Source of the DNA: Pseudoclavibacter chungangensis
GTDB taxonomy: Bacteria > Actinomycetota > Actinomycetes > Actinomycetales > Microbacteriaceae
DNA: 64,000 nucleotides
Reading direction: 5' to 3'
Assembly (NCBI RefSeq): GCF_013410545.1
Contig: NZ_JACCFV010000001.1
Span: forward strand, 1,426,001 to 1,490,000
Shown: piece after piece, positions 57,044 to 64,000 of the stretch
How the letters are laid out: each line of letters starts with the position of its first letter
How positions within the stretch are numbered: the first letter of the stretch is position 1
Made by a program: the position numbers and the translations under genes
The notes under the pieces: model-generated
Seen by the model: the letters and a program-made list of their open reading frames with translations, nothing else
What the model was told of the DNA's origin: nothing
Databases searched by the model: none

Positions 57044-57846
57044 CCACGACGACCCAGAGCCCGGTCGCCGACGCGATCGACGCCGCGCGGCGGGACCGCG
57101 GGGGCGCCCTCATCGGCTACCTGCCCGCGGGATTCCCCGACCTCGACACGTCGGTCGAGGCCGCCGTCGCCGTCCTCGAATCGGGATTCGACGTCCTCGA
57201 GTTCGGTATGCCCTACTCCGACCCCGTCATGGACGGCCCCGTCATCCAGGCCGCGACAGTCGAGGCGCTCGAGAACGGATTCCGCGTCGCGGACGTGTTC
57301 GAGGCGATCCGCCGCGTGCGGGCCCGCGTGGACAAGCCCGTCGTCGTCATGACGTACTGGAACCTCGTCCTCCAGCACGGCGTCGAGCAGTTCGCCCGCG
57401 AGCTGCGCGAGGCCGGCGGAGCGGGACTCATCACGCCCGACCTCGTGCCGGACGAGGGTGCCGACTGGATCGCCGCGGCCGACGAGTACGGCCTCGACCG
57501 CATCTTCCTCGCCGCGCCGACATCGAGCGACGAACGACTGCGCATGATCACGGAGCGCTCACGCGGCTTCGTGTACACCGTCTCGACGATGGGCATCACG
57601 GGGGCCCGCTCGGACATCGACGCCGCGGCACGCTCGCTCGCCGATCGACTCCACGCGGCCGGTTGCGCACGCGCGTGCGTCGGGATCGGCATCTCGACGC
57701 CCGAGCAGGTGCACGAGGTGCTCGGCTACGCGGAGGGCGCGATCGTCGGTTCGGTCCTCGTCCGGGCGCTCGCCGACGGCGGCGTCGACGAGGTGCGCCG
57801 CGTCGCGACGGCACTCGCCGCGGGGACCGCGAGGGACGCATCGTGA
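57040..57846 (+). CDS. trpA: Tryptophan synthase alpha chain
   Basis: 268 residues, TIM barrel that splits indole-3-glycerol phosphate and passes indole to TrpB. The catalytic Glu and Asp are in [19 protein letters not shown]. The loop 6 region reads [15 protein letters not shown] overlaps the trpB stop; the stop overlaps lgt. Confidence 0.98.
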   Translation: MTTTTQSPVADAIDAARRDRGGALIGYLPAGFPDLDTSVEAAVAVLESGFDVLEFGMPYSDPVMDGPVIQAATVEALENGFRVADVFEAIRRVRARVDKPVVVMTYWNLVLQHGVEQFARELREAGGAGLITPDLVPDEGADWIAAADEYGLDRIFLAAPTSSDERLRMITERSRGFVYTVSTMGITGARSDIDAAARSLADRLHAAGCARACVGIGISTPEQVHEVLGYAEGAIVGSVLVRALADGGVDEVRRVATALAAGTARDAS

Positions 57847-58925
57847 TCGCCGCGGCAGGCATCCCCAGCCCGCCGCTGGAGTGGTCGTCGTTCGATCTCG
57901 GCCCACTCACGATCCACACCTACGCGCTCATCATCGTCGCCGGCATGATCGTCGCGACGATCTGGACCGACCGTCGACTCCGCGCCCGCGGCGCCGAACC
58001 GTGGGTCGTGATCGACATCGTCGTGTGGGCCGTCATCCTCGGTCTCCTCGGTGCCCGGCTGTACCACGTGTTCACCCACCCCGCGGACTACTTCTACGAG
58101 GGGGCGAACCCGCTCCGCATCTTCTTCATCTGGGAGGGCGGCAACGCGATCATCGGGTCGCTCATCGGTGGGGCGATCGGTGCGTGGTTCGGTTGCCGCG
58201 CGGCGGGAATCCGGTTCTGGAGCTTCGCGGACGCCCTCGCGCCGGCGCTCCTGCTCGCGCAGGCGATCGGCCGACTCGGCAACTACTTCAACCACGAGCT
58301 GTTCGGCCAGCCGACCGATCTGCCCTGGGGGCTGCAGATCGAGGCGTCGAACGCCGCCTATCCGGCCGGGCTCCCCGAGGGCGTCCTGTTCCACCCCACG
58401 TTCCTGTACGAGATGATCTGGAACCTCATCGGGGTGTTCGTCATCCTCGGGCTCGAACGCGTCGTGCGCCTGCGCTGGGGCCGCGGGATCGCCGTCTACT
58501 TCATCTGGTACGGCATCGGTCGCATGTGGATCGAGTCGCTCCGTATCGACTACTCCGAGATCATCCTGGGCATGCGCACGAACGTGTTCGGTGCGCTGTG
58601 CCTCGTGATCCTCGGCATCGTCATCTGGATCGTGCAGACTCGTCGTCATCCCGAACTGGAGGAATCCGTGCTGACACCGAAGAAGCGAGAAGAGCTGGAG
58701 CGGATCGCGGCCGAGCAGGACGCGCGCAACACCGAGGCGACCGATGCCGACGATCAGGCGATCGATGGTGGCGCGGCGAGCGAGACGCCCGACGACCCCG
58801 AACCCGCGACGGCGGCCGAGACGAGCGATGCCGAGGCGGCCGCGCTGCGGTTCGACGAGCGCGAACTCGGCGAGGACGCCGACGCCGCGACGAGTGACGC
58901 CGAGGGTGAACGCCCCGCGAACTGA
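57843..58925 (+). CDS. lgt: Prolipoprotein diacylglyceryl transferase
   Basis: 360 residues. Seven membrane helices span about 15-270. The enzyme moves diacylglycerol onto the lipobox Cys of prolipoproteins. The signature GRLGNYFNHELFG and the WEGGNAIIGSLIGG segment are present. A cytoplasmic acidic tail of about 80 residues (Ala/Glu/Asp/Thr-rich) follows the last helix. GTG overlaps the trpA stop, a usual actinobacterial linkage. Confidence 0.96.
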   Translation: MIAAAGIPSPPLEWSSFDLGPLTIHTYALIIVAGMIVATIWTDRRLRARGAEPWVVIDIVVWAVILGLLGARLYHVFTHPADYFYEGANPLRIFFIWEGGNAIIGSLIGGAIGAWFGCRAAGIRFWSFADALAPALLLAQAIGRLGNYFNHELFGQPTDLPWGLQIEASNAAYPAGLPEGVLFHPTFLYEMIWNLIGVFVILGLERVVRLRWGRGIAVYFIWYGIGRMWIESLRIDYSEIILGMRTNVFGALCLVILGIVIWIVQTRRHPELEESVLTPKKREELERIAAEQDARNTEATDADDQAIDGGAASETPDDPEPATAAETSDAEAAALRFDERELGEDADAATSDAEGERPAN

Positions 58926-58945
58926 ACGCCGCCCGTCCACGCGCT

Positions 58946-58975
58946 GCACCGGTGCTCCCACGGGATTCCCGGTGC
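58946..58975 (+). terminator. Weak hairpin after lgt
   Basis: GCACCGG (58946-58952) pairs with CCGGTGC (58969-58975) around a 16-base loop, about 20 nt after the lgt stop. A second short stem (58976-58980 with 58988-58992) follows. Together they could end the trp-lgt transcript. Confidence 0.3.
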
Positions 58976-59056
58976 GGGCGCGATCGACGCCCGACGATCG
59001 TGCGCGTCTCCCCGGACGACTCGCACATCACTGCGACGCCGGGACGCCGAGGCGCC

Positions 59057-59072
59057 GAAACATTCCCGTAAC
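59057..59072 (+). promoter_or_regulatory. GlnR-like box upstream of gltB
   Basis: GAAAC, six bases, then GTAAC matches the half-site sequence and spacing of actinobacterial GlnR boxes. It overlaps where the -35 of the gltB promoter should be. Only one pair of half-sites is seen, and the presence of GlnR in this organism is unknown. Confidence 0.35.
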
Positions 59073-59083
59073 AGGCGCGCGCT

Positions 59084-59089
59084 TATCCT
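59084..59089 (+). promoter_or_regulatory. -10 element (TATCCT) for gltBD
   Basis: TATCCT predicts a start near 59096 and a leader of about 90 nt before the TTG of gltB. The -35 position (about 59061-59066) is poor. Confidence 0.45.
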
Positions 59090-59187
59090 GAAAGTCGGAA
59101 TCCCGCACGCCGGACCTGGCCCGGGCGTTCGCGCTCGCATGAACGTCCCGGCGCCTCCTCACCATTCACGACACCGAGGAGCCGACC

Positions 59188-62100
59188 TTGACTCACGCAC
59201 GACCGCCGTTCGACGGCCTTCCTGCAGCGTCCGGGATGTACGACCCCGTCCACGAGAAGGACGCCTGTGGTCTCGCCATGGTCGCGACGCTCCGTGGCAC
59301 GCCGGGTCACGACATCATCGATCACGCCCTGGACGCCCTGCGTAACATGGAGCACCGCGGCGCGGTGGGCTCCGACGCCGGCACGGGTGACGGCGCCGGC
59401 ATCCTCACGCAGATCCCGGACGCGTTCTTCCGCGCCGTCTCGGGCTTCGAGCTGCCGAGCGAGGGCCGCTACGCGGTGGGCAACGCGTTCCTGCCGACCG
59501 ATCCGCAGGAGCGCGCCCGCGTGAAGGAGGGCATCGCCGAGGTCGCCGCGCGCGAGGAACTGCGCATCATCGGATGGCGCGAGGTGCCCGTCTTCCCCGA
59601 CGAGCTCGGCAAGCTCGCGCTCGCCGCGATGCCGCGCATCGAGCAGCTCTACATCCGTTCGGAGCGGCAGAACTACCGCGGCAACCCGCGAAAGGGCGTC
59701 GCGCTCGATCGGCAGTGCTACCGCCTGCGCAAGCAGGTCGAGCACGAGTTCGACGTGTACTTCATGTCGCTGTCGTGCCGCACGATCACGTACAAGGGCA
59801 TGGTGACGACGCTCCAGCTGGAGCCGTTCTACCCCGATCTGCAGGACGAGCGCTTCGCGTCGCGCCTCGCGATCGTGCACTCGCGCTACTCGACGAACAC
59901 GTTCCCGTCGTGGCCCCTCGCACAGCCGCTGCGCATGATGGCGCACAACGGCGAGATCAACACGGTGCGCGGCAACCGCAACTGGATGCGCGCCCGGCAG
60001 TCGCAGCTCGAGAGCGATCTGCTCGGCGACGTGAGCGATCTGTTCCCGATCATCACGGAGGGGCGCAGCGACTCGGCGTCGTTCGACGAGGTGCTCGAGC
60101 TGCTCACCCTCTCGGGCCGTTCGCTCGCGCACGCCGTGCACATGATGGTGCCCTCCGCGTGGGAGACGGCCGACGACCTGCCGGCCGAGGTGCGCGATTT
60201 CTACGAGTACCACTCGATGTTCATGGAGCCGTGGGACGGCCCCGCCGCGATGAGCTTCACCGACGGCCGGTACGTGTGCGCCACGCTCGACCGAAACGGC
60301 CTGCGTCCCGGTCGCTTCGTCGTGACCGACGACGGGCTCGTCGTCCTCGGCTCCGAGGTCGGCGTGCTGCAGCTCGACCCCGCGTCGATCGTGCGCAAGG
60401 GCCGGCTGCGTCCGGGCCAGGTGCTGCTCGTCGACACCGAGGTGGGGCGCCTCATCGGCGACACGGAGGTCAAGCACGACCTCGCCGAGCTGAGCCCGTG
60501 GGGGGACTGGCTCGACGAGGGCCGCATCAACCTCGCCGAACTGCCCGAGCGTGAGCACGTCACGCACACGGCGGCCTCGGTCGAGCGTCGTCAGCGTGCG
60601 TTCGGTTACACCGAGGAGGAGCTGCGCATCATGCTCGCGCCGATGGCGCGCATGGGCGCGGAGCCGATCGGCGCGATGGGCACCGACACGCCCATCGCGG
60701 CGCTCGCCGAGCGGCCCCGGCTGCTGTTCGACTACTTCACGCAGAACTTCGCGCAGGTCACGAACCCGCCGCTCGACGCGATCCGCGAGGAGGTCGTCAC
60801 GAGCATGACGACCTCGATCGGCCCGAGCGAGAACCTGCTCGACTCGGGTCCGGAGCACGCACGGCAGGTCGTGCTCGACTTCCCCGTGATCGACAACGAC
60901 CAGCTCGCGAAGATTCAGCACATCGAGCAGCGTCCCGGTATCGACGCCTCGCGGACGCTCCGCGGCCTCTACCGCGTCGACGACGGGGTCGAGGGCCTCG
61001 TGGCCCGCCTCGAGGAGCTGTTCGAGGAGGCCGACCGCGCGATCGACGAGGGTGTGGGCTTCCTCATCCTCTCCGACCGCGACGGCAACCGCGACCACGC
61101 GCCGATCCCCTCGCTGCTCATGACGAGCGCCGTGCACCACCACCTCATCCGCACCGAGCGACGCATGCGCGTCGGGCTCGTCGTGGAGGCGGGCGACGTC
61201 CGCGAGGTGCACCACGTCGCGGCGCTCATCGGCTACGGTGCGGCAGCCGTGAACCCCTACCTCGCCATGGAGTCGTGCGAGGACATGGTGCGTTCGGGCC
61301 AGCTCCCGACCGTCACGGCGGAGAAGGCGGTCTCGAACGTCATCAAGGCGCTCGGCAAGGGCGTCCTCAAGATCATGTCGAAGATGGGTATCTCGGCCGT
61401 CTCGTCCTACGCGGGCGCCCAGACGTTCGAGGCCGTGGGACTCTCGCGCTCGCTCGTCGACACGTACTTCACCGGCACGACGACGCGCATCGGCGGCATC
61501 GACCTCGAGGTCATCGCCGCCGAGAACGAGCGTCGCCACCGTCGCGCGTACCCGCTCGACGCGGCACCCGCCGCGCACCGTCCGCTCGACATCGGCGGCG
61601 AGTACCAGTGGCGCCGCGAGGGGCCGCCGCACCTCTTCAACCCCGACACGGTGTTCCGGCTGCAGCACGCGACGCGTGAGCGCCGCTACGACATCTTCAA
61701 GCAGTACACGGGGCTCGTCGACGATCAGGCGCGCGAGGCGATGACCCTCCGCGGGCTGTTCCGGTTCCGGTCCGATCGCGAGCCGATCTCGATCGACGAG
61801 GTCGAGCCCGCCTCGGCGATCCTGCGTCGCTTCTCGACGGGCGCCATGAGCTACGGCTCGATCTCGAAGGAGGCGCACGAGACGCTCGCGATCGCGATGA
61901 ACCGCATCGGCGGCAAGTCGAACACGGGGGAGGGCGGCGAGGACGTCGACCGGCTCCTCGATCCCGAGCGTCGCAGCGCGATCAAGCAGGTCGCCTCGGG
62001 TCGCTTCGGCGTCACGAGCATGTACCTGACGCACGCCGACGACATCCAGATCAAGCTCGCGCAGGGTGCGAAGCCCGGTGAGGGCGGGCAGCTGCCGCCG

Positions 62101-63753
62101 ACGAAGGTGTACCCGTGGGTCGCTCGCACACGGCATGCTACGCCCGGCGTCGGGCTCATCTCCCCGCCGCCGCACCACGACATCTACTCGATCGAGGACC
62201 TGAAGCAGCTCATCTTCGACCTCAAGCGTGCGAACCCGTCGGCTCGCGTGCACGTCAAGCTCGTGAGCGAGGCGGGGATCGGCGCGGTCGCGGCGGGTGT
62301 GACGAAGGCGCTCGCCGACGTCGTGCTCGTGTCGGGCCACGACGGCGGGACCGGCGCATCGCCGCTCAACTCGCTCAAGCACGCCGGCACGCCGTGGGAG
62401 ATGGGCCTCGCGGAGACGCAGCAGACCCTCATGCTCAACGGGCTGCGCGACCGCGTGGTCGTGCAGGTCGACGGGCAACTGAAGACGGGGCGCGACGTCA
62501 TCGTCGGTGCGCTCCTCGGTGGTGAGGAGTTCGGCTTCGCGACGGCGGCGCTCGTCGTCGAGGGGTGCATCATGATGCGCGTGTGCCACCTTGACACGTG
62601 CCCCGTGGGTGTCGCGACCCAGAACCCGGAGCTGCGTCAGCGGTTCCGCGGTCAGGCCGACCACGTGGTCAACTTCTTCGAGTTCATCGCCGAGGAGGTG
62701 CGCGAGCACCTCGCTTCGCTCGGGTACCGCTCCCTCGACGAGATCATCGGCCGCAGCGAACTGCTCGAGGCCGACGAGGCCGTCCGGCACTGGAAGACCG
62801 AGGGGCTCGACCTCGAGCCCGTGCTCCGCGGCCCCGTGTTCGCGGACGACGAGCCGCGCCTCAACCAGCGCGGCCAGGACCACGAGCTCGACGAGCACTT
62901 CGACCAGCAGTTGCTGCACGCGGCGTCCGCGGAGGCGACCGCCGAGGAGCGCACGTTCGACCTCGAGGTGCACAACACCGACCGTGCCGTCGGCACGATG
63001 CTCGGACACCACGTCACGCGCATCCACGGCGAACACGGCCTGCCCACGGGCTCGATCGACATCGTGCTGCACGGGACGGCCGGGCAGTCGCTCGGTGCGT
63101 TCCTGCCCGCCGGTATCCGCATCCGCCTGTTCGGCGACGCGAACGACTACGTCGGCAAGGGCCTCTCGGGTGGTGAGATCGTCGTCCGCCCCGACGAGCG
63201 CGCAACGTTCGACGCGGCCAAGAACGTGATCGCCGGCAACGTCATCGGCTACGGCGCGACGAGCGGCACGATGTTCCTCTCGGGGGTCGTCGGTGAACGC
63301 TTCCTCGTACGCAACTCGGGTGCGACCGCTGTCGCCGAGGCCGTGGGCGACCACGCCCTCGAGTACATGACGGGCGGCCAGGCCGTCGTCCTCGGGACGA
63401 CCGGGAAGAACTTCGGTGCCGGGATGTCCGGCGGCGTCGCGTTCGTCCACAAGCTGCTGCGCAACCTCGTGAACCCCGACTCGCTCGCGACGGGTGAGCT
63501 GCAACTGCTGCCGCTCACCGACGCCGACGCCGACATCCTCCGCGATCTGCTCGAGCAGCACCTCGCGGCCACCGACTCGGCCCGCGCCGTGAAGCTGCTC
63601 GAACGCTTCGACGAGGCCGTGGGCGAGTTCACCAAGGTCCTGCCGCGCGACTACGCCGCGGTGACCGACATCCGACGTGAAGCCGTGGAGAACGGCATGG
63701 ACCCCGACGACCACGACACGTGGGAGCGGATTCTGGAGGCGACCCGTGGCTGA
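59188..63753 (+). CDS. gltB: Glutamate synthase large subunit
   Basis: 1521 residues. GOGAT makes two glutamates from 2-oxoglutarate and glutamine. A propeptide precedes the nucleophile Cys27 (KDACGLAMV), which becomes N-terminal after processing. The class II amidotransferase domain (about 27-430) includes [10 protein letters not shown]. The central domain is followed by the FMN barrel (about 800-1200) with [10 protein letters not shown] and the 3Fe-4S motif [15 protein letters not shown]. The beta-helix domain closes the protein. TTG start with CGAGGAG upstream. Overlaps gltD by 8 nt. Confidence 0.97.
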   Translation: MTHARPPFDGLPAASGMYDPVHEKDACGLAMVATLRGTPGHDIIDHALDALRNMEHRGAVGSDAGTGDGAGILTQIPDAFFRAVSGFELPSEGRYAVGNAFLPTDPQERARVKEGIAEVAAREELRIIGWREVPVFPDELGKLALAAMPRIEQLYIRSERQNYRGNPRKGVALDRQCYRLRKQVEHEFDVYFMSLSCRTITYKGMVTTLQLEPFYPDLQDERFASRLAIVHSRYSTNTFPSWPLAQPLRMMAHNGEINTVRGNRNWMRARQSQLESDLLGDVSDLFPIITEGRSDSASFDEVLELLTLSGRSLAHAVHMMVPSAWETADDLPAEVRDFYEYHSMFMEPWDGPAAMSFTDGRYVCATLDRNGLRPGRFVVTDDGLVVLGSEVGVLQLDPASIVRKGRLRPGQVLLVDTEVGRLIGDTEVKHDLAELSPWGDWLDEGRINLAELPEREHVTHTAASVERRQRAFGYTEEELRIMLAPMARMGAEPIGAMGTDTPIAALAERPRLLFDYFTQNFAQVTNPPLDAIREEVVTSMTTSIGPSENLLDSGPEHARQVVLDFPVIDNDQLAKIQHIEQRPGIDASRTLRGLYRVDDGVEGLVARLEELFEEADRAIDEGVGFLILSDRDGNRDHAPIPSLLMTSAVHHHLIRTERRMRVGLVVEAGDVREVHHVAALIGYGAAAVNPYLAMESCEDMVRSGQLPTVTAEKAVSNVIKALGKGVLKIMSKMGISAVSSYAGAQTFEAVGLSRSLVDTYFTGTTTRIGGIDLEVIAAENERRHRRAYPLDAAPAAHRPLDIGGEYQWRREGPPHLFNPDTVFRLQHATRERRYDIFKQYTGLVDDQAREAMTLRGLFRFRSDREPISIDEVEPASAILRRFSTGAMSYGSISKEAHETLAIAMNRIGGKSNTGEGGEDVDRLLDPERRSAIKQVASGRFGVTSMYLTHADDIQIKLAQGAKPGEGGQLPPTKVYPWVARTRHATPGVGLISPPPHHDIYSIEDLKQLIFDLKRANPSARVHVKLVSEAGIGAVAAGVTKALADVVLVSGHDGGTGASPLNSLKHAGTPWEMGLAETQQTLMLNGLRDRVVVQVDGQLKTGRDVIVGALLGGEEFGFATAALVVEGCIMMRVCHLDTCPVGVATQNPELRQRFRGQADHVVNFFEFIAEEVREHLASLGYRSLDEIIGRSELLEADEAVRHWKTEGLDLEPVLRGPVFADDEPRLNQRGQDHELDEHFDQQLLHAASAEATAEERTFDLEVHNTDRAVGTMLGHHVTRIHGEHGLPTGSIDIVLHGTAGQSLGAFLPAGIRIRLFGDANDYVGKGLSGGEIVVRPDERATFDAAKNVIAGNVIGYGATSGTMFLSGVVGERFLVRNSGATAVAEAVGDHALEYMTGGQAVVLGTTGKNFGAGMSGGVAFVHKLLRNLVNPDSLATGELQLLPLTDADADILRDLLEQHLAATDSARAVKLLERFDEAVGEFTKVLPRDYAAVTDIRREAVENGMDPDDHDTWERILEATRG

Positions 63754-64000
63754 CCCCCGTGGATTCCTGAACAACCGGGAGCGCGAGCTCCCGAAGCGCC
63801 GTCCGGTGCCCGTGCGCATCATGGACTACCGCGAGGTGTACGAGTCGCAGGATCCGGCGCAGTTGCGTCGGCAGGCGAGCCGCTGCATGGACTGCGGGAT
63901 CCCGTTCTGCCACCAGGGTTGCCCGCTCGGCAACCTGATCCCGGAGTGGAACGACCTGACGTACCGCGGCGACATGCGCGGTGCCTCCGAGCGCCTCCAC
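63746..64000 (+). CDS. gltD: Glutamate synthase small subunit, 5' part (runs off the window)
   Basis: 85 codons from GTG 63746 to the window end. The N-terminal iron-sulfur region shows [22 protein letters not shown], the cysteines that bind the 4Fe-4S clusters. The NADPH-binding domains lie beyond the window. It supplies electrons to GltB; the start overlaps the gltB end. Confidence 0.95.
   Translation, partial: MADPRGFLNNRERELPKRRPVPVRIMDYREVYESQDPAQLRRQASRCMDCGIPFCHQGCPLGNLIPEWNDLTYRGDMRGASERLH

Noticed and set aside
59083..63822. 1579-codon minus-strand open frame opposite gltB
   Set aside because: It has the same shadow composition, no ribosome binding site or domain, and gltB on the other strand is certain.

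Overview
The window is a 64 kb stretch of a chromosome with very high GC, GTG and TTG starts in many genes, ATGA stop/start overlaps and strongly conserved housekeeping gene order. The gene content points to an actinobacterium. Synteny (thrS-HIT, yebC-ruvCAB-yajC-secDF-rel, aroCKB-efp-nusB-pyrRBC-carAB-pyrF-mihF/gmk-rpoZ-coaBC-metK-priA-fmt-rsmB-rpe-his-trpCBA-lgt-gltBD) fits Micrococcales and most likely a Microbacteriaceae-like lineage; that placement is inference. Almost everything is on the plus strand. No rRNA, tRNA, CRISPR array, transposase or prophage was seen.

Layout. 1-631: the end of an unknown gene and a small orphan. 760-4748: thrS, a HIT-family Ap4A phosphorylase-like gene and an M18 aminopeptidase. 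4796-14280: yebC, ruvC-ruvA-ruvB, yajC-secD-secF and the bifunctional (p)ppGpp synthetase/hydrolase. 14357-17136: a minus-strand block with an AbiEi-like orphan, a DUF349 protein and a membrane-anchored cyclophilin. 17207-28435: rarA, an MFS exporter, stand-alone rpsD with a long leader, two small membrane proteins, alaS, ruvX, mltG, aroE, aroC and aroK. 28432-32235: aroB, three DUF4190 membrane proteins, efp and nusB. 32313-41136: the pyrimidine operon pyrR-pyrB-pyrC-(PH-like membrane protein)-carA-carB-pyrF behind a PyrR-type leader. 41133-49577: a fused mIHF-guanylate kinase, rpoZ, coaBC, metK, a helicase-degenerate priA, fmt and rsmB. 49578-50755: an accessory module holding a minus-strand DUF559-type gene bounded by direct repeats and two copies of a long palindrome. 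50851-64000: rpe, hisE-hisG-hisF-hisI, a Trp-operon membrane protein, trpC-trpB-trpA, lgt and gltB-gltD (gltD runs off the end).

Most of the window is ordinary core genome. The most unusual items are the palindrome-bounded DUF559 module at 49578-50755, whose two palindromes show compensatory base-pair change; the one-ORF fusion of the nucleoid protein mIHF to guanylate kinase; the absence of trpE and aroQ from the places where actinobacterial relatives usually carry them; the CTG start that aroE appears to need; and several genes with a -10 hexamer 6-8 nt before the start codon, predicting leaderless mRNAs. No clearly new multi-gene defence or biosynthetic system was found.
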